NCBI GenBank assembly: GCA_905182985.1
Contig: CAJJDN010000021.1
Location: 590,802 to 654,801, forward strand
DNA: 64,000 bases
Origin: Paramecium sonneborni
Lineage: Eukaryota > Ciliophora > Oligohymenophorea > Peniculida > Parameciidae
Direction of reading: 5' to 3'
In this document: piece by piece, positions 1 to 11,639 of the stretch
Numbering within the stretch: the first letter of the stretch is position 1
Layout of the letters: each line of letters opens with the position of its first letter
Translations under genes and position numbers: made by a program
Notes under the pieces: generated by a model
Told to the model about the DNA's origin: nothing
Databases searched by the model: none
What the model saw: only the letters and a program-made list of their open reading frames with translations

Positions 1-437
1 TTTTTTTTTAAGAGCATTTTTCATAAATCAATATATTTTTGATTTTATTTTAGAATAATAAGAAAAATTAAAATTAATAATTTTAATTTCTAAAATGATG
101 GATCTGCTCATTAATTCTATACTTTGACATAGGAAATAATAACAATGGAATTTTTAAAGAGAGTAATAAATTCAAAATATTCCTAAATTTATCTATAATT
201 TTATATATAATTTATTATGAATATTTCCATAAATTAGATAATTTTATAAAAATAAATATAAAAATTAAAAAACTAATAAAATATAGTTTGGATACAGTTA
301 ATGTTTAATTCTAATTAATGGATCCTAAGTAATGTATTAGTAATTAAAAAAATGAAAATAATTAATTTCTGCAAAAAAAAATGTTTAACTTTTAATATTA
401 ATAATTTATTGATTAGTAAAAATAAGGAATATTTATA
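1..437. other. intergenic or unassigned left edge
   Basis: AT-rich sequence beginning with a run of T. I see no convincing frame, no telomeric G/C-rich repeat and no splice-bounded exon here. It probably holds the promoter of the histidine kinase gene that starts at 438 and perhaps the end of a gene lying outside the window. Confidence 0.5.
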
Positions 438-2927
438 ATGAAAGACAGATAATTCTTAAGAGGTTAAATATTACATTGTCTAACTTTTTGTTATTCAATT
501 TATTTCTATACAATACGAAATGAAACGATTAATCTGATTTGCATGATAATTGCAAGCATAATTTAAATAGCTATGTTTGTTTTGAGATTTAACAATTTAT
601 AAGTCAAGGTAGTCGGAATTATACTATGTATTTAAATAGATTTGATCTGCTTGATTATTTTAAATGTTGCAAATCTCAATGTGACAACATATGCATAATT
701 AATATGGAGCCTACACATATCAAAGGACTTATTCAAATAAATTGTGCCATAAAAATATTATTTAATTAATCCTCGTACTCTATGTAATGGCACCACCTTA
801 ATAGTAATAATATTTTAGTAATTGTATACTCATTTGTAAACAAATTTCAGTGTTGAATCTCCGTAATTAATACTCTGTTTGATTATGTCAATAATTGATA
901 ATGCAAATTTTAAAGAGAATAAAACATTGAGAATTTAGGAGATAACAATTCCACCACTTGACACTGGAACAGTGAATAAATTAGATGGAGTAGCCAAAAG
1001 AGCAATTTCAATAGTATCCCAACTTTCATAAGATCAGTCAAAAGAAGGACTTCGAAAAGGGTATGATGATTTTAGTTTTAATTAATAACAGTGTATAAAT
1101 CCAGAAATAATTTAAAATTCTTTAGAATATTTTTAAGAAGGATTGATAGTATTAAATGTTTAAGATGAATAAAATAACATTTATAAAATATCATACATGA
1201 ATAATGCAACAAGGATTCTTTTTGGAAAAGATTAAGAGATAGATATATTATTTATTTTGGAAAGCTTACAATCTTTACATTTGTAAAATTAGGAATATGT
1301 TGAAGATTAAAATTAAAGGAGAGATTCTGTTCAGTAAAAGCTTGGAAATATTTCAAATTCAAAATTGAGCAAATCTTTATTTATGTTTTGTTCATTGAAG
1401 TAGCCTTTAGTTGATATATCTTTGTGTGAGAGAAATTAAACTTTTAGTATGAAAGACTTATTGGAAAAGATCGTGAAGACAAGGAGAGAAGATTCAATAA
1501 TAGTGAATACTCATATTGATTTTAGTTAATTGGAGAATCAAAAAGTAATAAAGAAATCTTAGAATTTAACATATTCAAGATAAGATACAGATAGATTAAT
1601 GGAATTTTAATTAACTTTATTAAAAGAGAAGAATATTTTAATAATTTGTAGAGATGTGACTCATCGTTAAAAGATTCGATATTTAAGAGAATATGATATT
1701 TAGAAATCTAAAATGCTTTCATTTGTGAGTCATGAATATAGATAACCTTTAGGATGCATAATATAGATGATTGAATGTGCTTTATAATAAAAGGCGATAA
1801 AAAAAAATTTAGAAATAAGTGAAGATTTGTAAGCAGCATTGGATAATTCAAAATATATGTTGAATTTATCTAATGATTTATTAGATTTAGCTTAAATAAA
1901 GAATGGAAAGTTTAAAATATAGAAAGTACCATTTAATTTAGAGAAATTGATAGGAGATTCAATAAAGATGTTTTCATTGAAAGCAAAAATAAAGGATTTG
2001 AAATTATTTTGTGATTATTAAGCATTTTTACCTAAATATATAGTATAAGATAAGAATAGAATAAAATAGATAATAGTAAATTTGTTAAGTAATGCATTTA
2101 AATTTACTTGTACTAGAATAGAAGTGATAGTAGAATAGTAAGGAAATTAAAAATTGAGAATAGGAGTAAGAGATGATGGTATAGGAATAAGTGAAGAAGA
2201 ATAATAGGTTTTATTTAAAGCTTTTTCAAAAGTGAATTCAGAGGAGAGTAAGAAATTGAATGAATAAGGAGTAGGATTAGGCTTAGTAATAAGTAATTAA
2301 ATAGTATAAAATATGGGTTGTTCAGGATTGAATATTGAATCAAAGAAAGATTAATAGAATCATTTTTCTTATTTTTACTTTGATATTATAATGGAGGTTC
2401 CAAAAAATAAGTAGAAAGTACCAAGTTTTAAGATTCCAGAGATTTCACCTTAATATTAAGAAGTAGATGAGATAACAACATTTAATTAAGATTACAAGAA
2501 GATTATTTTGGAGATGATTTAATAATGTTGTCATTATTTGATAGTAGATGATGATTGTTTTAATGGTTATGCATTTCGAAAGATATTGATAGGATTATAG
2601 AACAAATAGAAATTATCTATATAATAATTTGATGTAGAATATGTATCATCTGGAAAGGATTCTTTGATAAAGATTTAAGAAAAGAGATGCAGTAAGATTT
2701 GTTAAGGATATAAATTGGTATTTATGGATGTAGAAATGCCAGGTATGAATGGAATTTAAACAACGAAGTAAATTTTGAATATCAATCCAAAATAATTGAT
2801 AGTAGGATGTAGTGGATATTCTGATTTATAGGAGAAATAGAAATGTCTCGAAGCTGGTATGGTAGATTATTTAATCAAACCAATTAATGAGCAAGATCTC
2901 TTATAGATACTATAAAAATATTAATGA
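438..2927 (+). CDS. hybrid sensor histidine kinase with receiver domain
   Basis: Intronless frame of 829 codons ending TGA. The first ~110 residues carry several hydrophobic, probably membrane-spanning segments. After a middle region of no recognised fold comes an H-box (SHEYRQP, His about residue 432), an N-box (NLLSNAFKF, ~548), G1 (DDGIG, ~578) and G2 (GVGLGL, ~610), which together define a HisKA/HATPase core. A receiver domain follows, with acidic DDD (~703), phospho-acceptor Asp in VFMDVEMPG (~764) and conserved Lys in LIKP (~814). The family autophosphorylates on His and passes phosphate to the receiver Asp; the stimulus cannot be read from the sequence. The gene is tail-to-tail with NDUFA9, 30 bp apart. 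The start is the first ATG of the open frame. Confidence 0.93.
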
Positions 2928-2957
2928 TTTTATAATTGATTATTTTCGATATTAAAT

Positions 2958-4115
2958 TCATCTCTCATATAATTCACTTGAACCTCCATAACGTGCTTGA
3001 ATATCCCAAAAGATATTTTAAAGAGCTTAAGTAAGTGATAAAGGTCTAACACATAAATCATCGATAGTTTTTGATCCTTATTATACTATCATATCATCTC
3101 CATGTTTTAGAATGTAATCAATATTAAAATATTTCCAATTTGGAATATATTAAGCTAAAACATGAATATAAATAATATACCAATCTTTAATAATATTTAT
3201 TTATCTATATGAGCTAACTTTGGAGGTCTTTAAACAACATTATGAAACATCTCGTAACATTCTAATAATGTGTATACATGAGGTCCTCCTAATTCATATG
3301 TTTAACCTATAGTTTCTGGCATCTTTAATGCATTTAACATAGCTTAAGCAACATCTTATACAAATATCTATATCAAAAAATAAAAATACAGGTTATCTTT
3401 TAGCTTAACAATTATCTGGAACAATATTGAAATTATGGAAGTATCTCTTTTATACTTACCAATGATATGCAAAATCATCATTATCTCCTACCATAACACT
3501 AGGTCTAAAAATTGTAGCATTTGGAAAAGCATTAAGGACCTATTATTATATTATCAATCATAAAATATACTTCTTATTCACCTATATATTTTGTTTAAAG
3601 ATCTAAAGATTCTGCATGAGGATTAGCACCACAAGCTGAAAAATGAATAAATCTTATAACTCCTGGATTCTTAGCACATGCTTCGGCTATCCTTTTAGGT
3701 ACTGTAATATTAATCCATTCAAAATCTTTTCTGTTTTTAAGATGTTTTCTTGGTCCAAGTAAATTTACTACAACATTTGAATTTTTCATAGTCCATTCTA
3801 TCATTTCTTTATTATCATAATTCATATCATGTAATAACCAATTTTGACCTGGTCCTGATGTTGTTTTCAATTCTCTTACATGATCTTCATAATTATATCT
3901 AATTTCATCCATCATTATTCTTACTAATGATTATGAGGAAATATCAATTCAGAACCAATATTTCCAAGTATACCACCCATATATATACCTGAAAAACTAG
4001 TACCACCATGAATTGTTGCTCGGATTCCTGATGGTGTATGTTTGCTACCTCTATCATATATATGTAGTTTTGGTCTTGACAAGACACCAAAATGAAATCT
4101 TAACACCTTTTACAT
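2958..4115 (-). CDS. NDUFA9: NADH dehydrogenase complex I subunit NDUFA9
   Basis: Atypical short-chain-dehydrogenase-fold subunit of mitochondrial complex I. Four short introns (3155-3180, 3368-3389, 3540-3570, 3899-3924; 22-31 nt, GTA..TAG) give 350 residues. Visible family features are an N-terminal Rossmann glycine motif (GTSFSGIYMGGILG), then NVVVNLLGPR, IHFSACGANP, and the C-terminal region with IFRPSVMVGDNDD and LTQALQNIFWD. The N-terminus (MQKVLRFHFGVLSRP) is basic and suits a mitochondrial presequence. The start used is the ATG at 4113-4115, nine bases before the first GTG of the frame. Length agrees with the mature human protein. The stop lies 30 bp from that of the convergent histidine kinase. 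Confidence 0.95.
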
Positions 4116-4255
4116 TATTATTAATATTATTTATATTTTCAATAATATTAAAATAATAAACTAATTATTACATATAATCACATCCTCTTTCATCTTAAGA
4201 GTCTTTAAAAATAAATTAATCAAATACACATATATAATATTATTTATATTCATCA

Positions 4256-4990
4256 TCATAATAACTCAGGATATACAATTGGTTTTTTATGATTGCTATA
4301 CTTAAAATGAGCAAATGTTCCACTTGCTGGTCTTTTAATTCCATCTGCCCATAATTTCAAATATTTTACTATATCACTTAATTTATCATCCTCTATCAAT
4401 GCTCCTACTACTAATGTATCTGTCTCTAAATCATCTCTCTCTCCTAAATTTGTACATAAATGTGCAATCTAACAATCCTTCATCACTTTACCTGTTGATA
4501 TATTCTATTCCTCTTTTTATTCAAAATAGCTTCTCTAATCTATTGTAAAACATATCATCCCATTTGAAGCTAAAATCTTTGTTGCCATATGACAAGCCAT
4601 TAATGCTCTTCTCACTTCACTTTTATACATATTATGCATCTCAAATTTATCTCCCATTTCTTACAATCCATTTCTATCTTCCAATATTATTATTGCATCA
4701 TAATGAGTACTTCGACTTTTTGCTTACTCAACCAATTTCTATAAATCATCCTCCTAATTTAAAATAAAATTAGGCTTTATAGCTAATTCCTCTTATAAAC
4801 CTAAATGTCCTATTTACCAATTTAGATAAAAGTTCTAATATAACATTGGTGTCAATGGATTTTTATTCCCTCCAACAAATAAGATATGTTTCTGATTCAC
4901 TAACATTCTATATTCAACAAAATTGTGAACTCTATAATAGAACCTTCTTAAATATTTAGCCACATCTATTAATTTATTATTTTTTGACAT
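4256..4990 (-). CDS. dihydropteridine reductase-like SDR protein
   Basis: A single exon of 244 residues, matching the usual length of quinoid dihydropteridine reductase (QDPR). Similarity is clearest in the C-terminal half: SEVRRALMACHMATKILA resembles the ISSHLATKHL helix, and GIKRPASGTF resembles GKNRPSSGSL near the C-terminus. The N-terminal dinucleotide motif is degenerate (LFVGGNKNPL where QDPR has YGGRGALG), and it is preceded by about 35 extra residues. If active it would regenerate tetrahydrobiopterin with NAD(P)H, but the weak cofactor motif makes a non-catalytic role possible. The assignment rests on length and C-terminal pattern only. An out-of-frame open stretch precedes the ATG and is not thought to be coding. 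Confidence 0.5.
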
Positions 4991-6152
4991 ATTTATTATG
5001 AATTGTATTTATTCCAATAAATTTCTTTCTATTCAACTTACAACTTTTCATTTCTACAATCCCTTAATCATCTCTTCCTATAAAACTATTTATTTTCACA
5101 AACTATTATCCATCTATTTCAACACATTTCATCATTTAATCATCTATTTTTTATTTCCTAATGGTTAATATTAAATATTACTTATTATATATGACATTAA
5201 TCTATATTATACAATCTAAAAAAATTATTCTAGCTTTCCTAAAATTTATATATATTAATTTCAATATCCAATTATAATTCTATTTGAAGATATTAGAAAT
5301 TAAGAAGAAGAATTTATAAAAATTTCATTTCTATTATCACTATTTATACCAAAATAAAAATAAGGAATTAGTTGATACTTAATTAATTATACCTACAATA
5401 AATTTAACTTACCTATTTAGAAAATAATCATTGATAAATTATGAAAAATTAAGATAACATTAATTATAATATTATTTAGTTTACTTTAAAAACTACTTTT
5501 TATGGAAACGACTATATTATGATCTATTATTAACTTTTTTTTAAAACTTCAAATGATTTCTGAATTCTAGATTTCACAATTTCTATTTATCATTTAAATT
5601 GTTTGAACAAGAAATTCAGAATTACTGTAAACATATAGTGAGCATTCTTTATTTTCTCCATCATTTCCTTATTACAATAGAAGAATTGAATAAGAATTCA
5701 TAAATCTTTTTATTTTATATTTTCTTATAAAACTTGTGCTTATCAATTTTTTATTTAATGATAAATTTTAAAAAATAAATTATGGATAAGCTTCTTATTA
5801 AATTTTTGGATAAATTTTTCCTAAATAAAATACTCATTCATATCTATCAATGTGAGTTACTAAAAAATAATCAAAAGAGTCATATTAAAGGATAATAAAA
5901 CTTTTGTAAACTCCATAATTACCAGATATAATTTATTTGGATTTATAGTTTTGAATAAATTAATAGATAGATTATATTAAAAATAAAAAGGTTTGATACA
6001 ATTACAATAATTTTTTTGTTTAATTTAAATTAAATACATTAGAAACAAGATATTATAAAAATTGATATTATCTACGTTTTTTTCCAAATTTTTAACGCTA
6101 TAAATTTTGATTACATATTGAAGTTAGATATCATTAATAATAAATAATAATA
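4991..6152. other. 1.16 kb without an assigned gene
   Basis: No exon with recognisable similarity. On the plus strand from about 5545 there is a TGA-free frame of roughly 200 codons that runs past the start of the next gene and has no stop of its own. It could be chance in such AT-rich DNA, or a remnant. The last ~100 bases presumably hold the promoter of the TPR gene. Confidence 0.4.
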
Positions 6153-8875
6153 ATGGGAAGTGGAGCTACAAAAGAAAAAAATAATGAAGTAAATTAGATT
6201 GAACATCATTAATCATCATTAACTTGTAATTTTTATTTTTTATAATCCTAGCTATTGGGAAAGCTGAGGGTTCTCCAAATATTTTTACCTTTAAAAATAA
6301 CTCTTAATTAAGCAAATGTACGTTAAACCTTATAAACTAGCCTTTGGTCTTTTAAAGAAATAATAATATCAAGAAGCAATTGAAACTTTAGATAAATTAA
6401 TAGAGTAACATCCAAATTTAGCTGATGCATTGTACTTTAAAGGTATTTGATTAGATTATACTTTAATTTAGGTTTGGCTTATCTTGGACTAAATAACTTA
6501 GAATAAGCCCTTTATTATTGCAAAGCTGCTGCTGAAATTGACACATAGCACTCTCATGCGCTTTCAGAAATGGGTAAGACTAATAAAATATAATTAAATT
6601 AGGAAATATTTATACATTAGAGAAAAAATATGAAGAAGCATTGGCTATATTTCATAAATTACTTGAAATGAATGAAAAATCTTTTGAAGCTAATTTTGGA
6701 ATAGGTTTTATAAATTTGATGTAAAATAATTTTGAAATTGCTGATTCATACATCTAAAATGCTTTGAAAATTAAAAAAAAGGATAAAGCAGCTCTTCTAA
6801 ACTATGGTAATTTTTTAATGTAATTTTAGGTCATTTACTTGTAAGATAACAAAAATTTGACTAAGGTCTAGAGTATTATTAGTAAGCATTTCATGTAGAT
6901 CCAAAATATCCTGAGGCAATTAATGCTATCACTAATTTATATTTACATTAAAAGAAATATGATTAACTATTTGAATTTTTGGATAACATAGAAGATTAGT
7001 AAATTCCAAGATTAAAATCAGTAGTCTTAAATTGTAAAAGTAATTTATAACTTTATTTAATAAAAGGCTAAGCTTTTTATGGGTTAAAATAATTTGATAA
7101 ATCAATGAAATTATGTCAAGAAATATTAGAATATGATCCAAATAATGTGGATTCCCTTTATGGGATTGGTATGTGTCATTATAATTTAAATTAATTGCAT
7201 AAAGCAATGACATATTTCAATTAGATTATTCATGAAAAACCTTTTGATATAAAAACATTAAAAATAATGGCAAAGATTAGTTAAACTTTAAAACTCTACT
7301 ATTAATTGAGTGATTGTTGTGATAAAATTATTTAATAAGGATTTGGAGATTAATAAACCCATTTTTAAAGAGGATTGGCTTTGATGAATTAAAAATAGTA
7401 TTCATAGGCAATTGAAGACTTTAATAAAAGTTTAAGTATTGACTAATAGAACATAAAAGCTCTTAAAAATAAAGGTAATGAGAATTAGATTTAAGCATAG
7501 CCCTTTGTTTAACTCAAATAAAAGACTTTGATCAAGCAGTTTTATGTTATGATATGATTTTAAAATAGTTGAAGGATAATTCTGAAAAATCAGATATATT
7601 TTATTAGAAAGGTATTTATTTAATAAATACAAAAGGGTATTGTCATTTGATTGGATAATAGTTCTTTTCTGCTAAAACAAATTTTGATTCTGCTTTATAA
7701 TTAATGCCAAAGAATGAAGAATTAATGCTAAAAATTGGAAATGCATATAGAGATAATAATAATATTTAGCCAGCCACAAATATGTATGATAGATTAATTA
7801 AAATGAAACCAAATAATCCAAGATTTTATATAGAAAAGGCCCAATTATTAGAATAGTAAGGAAATTATAAGGAAGCAAAATAATTATATGATCAAGCAAT
7901 AGTATTGGAGAGCGATAATGCTAAGTTTTATATATAAAGAGGTAGATATTTAATTTTATTATAATAGCAAAAATCAGAACATAAATATAAGAATTTGATG
8001 AGGCAATTTAAGATTTATAATAGGCAATAAAAATCAATGATTAAGATCCTGAGTTATTTTTTGAACTAGGATAATTGTTTTACATAAAATAAAATATCGA
8101 GCAATCTGTTGTTTTATTTTCTAAAGCGATTAATTTAAATGAAAATGTTGAGAAATATCATTTAAAATATGCATAAGTATTATAGATGTAAGAGTTTGAT
8201 AAAGAAGCAATTGAGCATTTAAAAAATATTATTGCTAAGAATCCTGGTTTTGATAATTGTAAGAATCTTCTAGATAATTTAAATGTAAGTCCTTATTCTT
8301 TAAGAGAATATACACATGTTTTTGTTTATATAATGATTTGCATATTTTGTGAAGGAATGGTTGATGAGAATCGTTAGATTGAGTAAGTAAAATAAGAATC
8401 ACTGAGATATTTATAAGAAAAATTGAAGAATGGATTTCCTAATATATTAAATTTATTTGAGACAATAAAAAGTTTGATGATAAAAAAATATGAATATAAT
8501 CTAATAAATAATTCAAAAGAGATGAGAAGAATATTAATGACATTATATAAAAACAAATTTGATGAATAAAATTAGTTAGTAGAGGATATAGTTGAAACAG
8601 CTAAAAAAATAGCTAGATTAAAAGAAAACGTTTTAAAAAGTGAAGATTGCAATCTAGATAATTAATTATAGGAAACATTTTTAGAATTATGTTAAGATTA
8701 TAATATGAGTCAATTTTAAAGTAAAGCTTCAGGATTAGCATTATAAGATTGTGTTGGATTAATAACAGGAATGTTGTTAAGTTATAATAAGATACTATAG
8801 AATAAATAACCATTAAAGAATTAGATTTATGAAATGATTAAGAATGGAAGTTTGAATAAATTGAAATAAAAATGA
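6153..8875 (+). CDS. tetratricopeptide repeat protein
   Basis: A protein of about 840 residues with many 34-residue TPR units almost from the N-terminus (pattern A..L...G....A...Y..A..P), so probably a scaffold. Seven introns are needed: 6226-6251, 6318-6340, 6443-6471, 6574-6602, 6807-6829, 7475-7500 and 7942-7967; each restores the TPR frame. An eighth candidate, 7612-7635, is 24 nt, free of TGA, in frame, and ends AAG; splicing it out gives a perfect 34-residue repeat (838 aa), keeping it inserts eight residues (846 aa). The last ~200 residues have no TPRs and look helical. The N-terminus MGSGATKEK fits an N-myristoylation signal. No partner can be inferred. Confidence 0.9.
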
Positions 8876-8985
8876 TTAAATTATATATATATAAATTTTG
8901 TTTTAGTATTAGGAAATAAAAATATTATAAAAAAAGAAAGTAAAAATATTTAAGACAAACAGAATTTTCAAATATTCTAATAATG

Positions 8986-9861
8986 TCATATAATTATAAA
9001 AATCAAAAGGGCAAAAAGCCCTTAAATTTGAATAGTAAATGATGTATCATCTGTATCCTCATCATTTTTTGGTTGAACACATACTTCACATTTAGAAGTG
9101 GAGGAATTCCACTTATATGATAAATTTGAACCCATTAAACATGTAGATTATGTCAATGTAGCATAATCAAATTCCATGCAATTAGAATTAGCCCATTTGC
9201 ATTATGTAGCTACTTGTTATGTAATATCCCAAACCATTGTACATGCAGTATCAATAGCAATTGTATTACATGTTCTAGTAGTACATTTACCTGTTGCAGT
9301 ATTGTAATCACAAGAAAACTTTGGACATGCAGATTACGCAGTATTGTCAAAGTTACTACAAGCACTGTTACTCCAAGCTTCACAAGTTGATGTATTTGGA
9401 TTCCAATAACAAACTTTTCCATCATTTTATACTGTTTCTATACATCCTTCTTAATCAATTCCAATGCAAGAATCAATACTATGCATTGAATCATTTGTTT
9501 TATCTGTACATTGATAGAGTCCAGCTGTATTCTTCTTAAAAATAGCTTAACAAGGACCTACTCTAAAACATTTGAATCCATCACTATATGAATAATCAGA
9601 ACATTTTGTAAATGTTTAACATGAATTATCTTTCCATGCACATTTTAAATAGTCTGGTAATTGATCACACATTTCCATAGTAAATTTATCACACGATTTA
9701 TTAATACATTTTGAAGTTGTAGTATCCCAATCACATGTTGAAGGAATACATTCTGTTTATACAGATGCCATTGCACAAGTACATCCACCTACTTAATTCA
9801 ATTTCAAACTGATGCCTTATATTGAAAAACTTAAACTTATCAAGATTAAGAACAATTTCAT
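8986..9861 (-). CDS. secreted cysteine-rich protein, probably GPI-anchored
   Basis: Single exon, 291 residues. A signal peptide (MKLFLILISLSF) is followed by many regularly spaced Cys with W and T, for example WDTTTSKC, KWNSSTSKC and CNTIAIDTAC, and the protein ends in a short hydrophobic tail (GLFALLIFIII) directly before TGA, as in GPI-anchored surface proteins. The Cys/Trp pattern recalls the periodic cysteine pattern of ciliate surface antigens, though the protein is far smaller than classical immobilisation antigens. A paralogue lies at 13913-14731. The frame can only be seen with TAA/TAG as Gln: an in-frame TAA lies 13 codons before the true stop and the hydrophobic tail follows it. Confidence 0.8.
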
Positions 9862-9950
9862 TTATTAATTGAAAATCAACAGCTAATTAAGTTCCTTTTT
9901 ATACCATTGCAGTTTGATATTTAATGACGCATTTTATAATACGTTAAAGT

Positions 9951-9969
9951 ATATATATATATATATATA
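9951..9969. repeat. (TA)n dinucleotide run
   Basis: Alternating AT of about 19 bases between the stop of PARG and the start of the cysteine-rich gene, both on the minus strand. It may simply be low-complexity promoter DNA for the downstream gene. Confidence 0.8.
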
Positions 9970-9978
9970 ACTTTAAAC

Positions 9979-11416
9979 TCAAAATTATTTTTAAGATAAT
10001 ATAAAATCAATAGCATTTATATTGCTTAATTCATCTTTTTATTTTTTGTAACAATATTTTTATATTTATTCCCACAATTAATTTGAGTTAAATTCTTTAA
10101 GCAAATTGAATGCTTAATTAAAAACATAAGATTCATCATTTATAAATACTATTTATTAACATCCTCCTAAAGATGCAGCTACCCATTGAATTAATGCTTT
10201 CAATTACCATTCTCCTCCAAAAACTCCACAACCCCATTTTCCAGTACATATACGAGGAATTCCATAAAATCCACTATATGATTTAATCAATTCTCTCCTA
10301 TAATCTTTATACTATTAATGGTAATTACCAGTATAATCGCCAGCATCTATACACTATCATTATTATTACAATTTTTTACAATTAAACTCACACTTCTAAT
10401 TTATTTAACAGTACCTTTACATTCAAATTTATTACTATATCCTTCATACATTATTAGTCTATTTACTCCCTCTATTATTATTGATTCATCTGCTTTGATT
10501 TCTGTAGTTATTAATAATGATGCCAAAGCTTCAGGATGACATAAAAATAATATCTCCTCTTATACACATCCTAAATTTAATACACCACCTCCTATTTTTT
10601 TATTTGCAAAATCAACTATATAACAGTCCTATACATTCTCCATTTATCCATATTCACAATAAATAAAATCACATAATGGACTATTACTTATTGTTAAATT
10701 TGCCTTTTTTCTTGTAAATACTATTTTTTCTTATCCTTTAAAATCTGGTGAAAATACATGCAAAAAATAATAAAATAAACATCGAATCTTTTAAATCTTA
10801 TTATTATTTTATATACTATCCTCATTTTATCTGTCAAATAAAATTCCCATTATAAAAACTTGAGGCAATATTTTAAAGTCAGGTTATAAATGCATCACAC
10901 ATAAAAACATATTTGCTATTAATATTGCTACTTATTATCTTTTCAACTCTACTCTTTCTATCAACATTCCTACATAATCTCTAAACTCAGTATCCATTTT
11001 TAAAGCTAAATCAGCTATATTTGGTATTTTTGCTATAAATTCTTTTTTTTGTGGAAAACCATCCAAAGCTAAATAGAAATTTCGGAAATTTATTTTTTTC
11101 TTTATTTGTTATGGCTGTGTTTTAAACAAAATTGTACATTTGGAAAATGCAAACGATATATTTCTTCTAAAATTTATTGTACATTAAAAGGATTCAAATT
11201 ATATTAAGAAGACTTTAATATTTCCAATTATTTCTTAATATCAAGCCATAATTTTGTAAATAAATTAGGAGAAATATACAAATATTATCTATTATTATAA
11301 AATAATATTTACAAATGTTATTATATTTCCTTGTTATTCTACGTTTCCTCTTCTAAATCAGATAAAATTGGTGTAGAAATTTAGAAATTTTTTTTATCAG
11401 CTGATTAATTAATCAT
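9979..11416 (-). CDS. PARG: poly(ADP-ribose) glycohydrolase
   Basis: 462 residues after removing introns 10354-10379 (GTA..TAG) and 11115-11137 (GTA..CAG). The PARG signature is intact: a glycine triplet followed by the two glutamates in GGGVLNLGCVQEEILFL, with the catalytic Glu second in the Gln-Glu-Glu, around residues 262-277. Downstream are CIDAGDY, RRELIKSYSGF and the conserved TGKWGCGVFGG loop and LKALIQWVAA helix. The enzyme cleaves ribose-ribose bonds of poly(ADP-ribose) and acts in DNA-damage and chromatin signalling. The protein is about the size of the catalytic core alone, lacking the long regulatory N-terminus of vertebrate PARG. The start is the ATG at 11414-11416, with no upstream ATG in frame nearby. 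Confidence 0.95.
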
Positions 11417-11639
11417 TAATTTTGTAATAAAAATAATTAATTCCCAACATCCACTCTAAAAAAAAGGCGCTAATTATTTTCTTATCTAATAAATAGTGCT
11501 AAATAGAACTAAACAAGTTTTTTAGGACATTATCAATAAACCATCGTATTTTCTACTTCCCACAACCACTCGAAATAAGGCTTGAAATTTAACAAACTTA
11601 ATATGTTATAATTTTTATTTATATATAAAATAGTAATTG

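Noticed and set aside
1..20. Poly-T start as a possible telomere
   Set aside because: Paramecium telomeres are G-rich T3G3/T2G4-type repeats; only a plain T run is present.
3595..4106. Two separate short proteins on the minus strand under the standard code
   Set aside because: They are exons 1-2 of NDUFA9, separated by the 26-nt intron 3899-3924; the GTG start used for one of them is internal.
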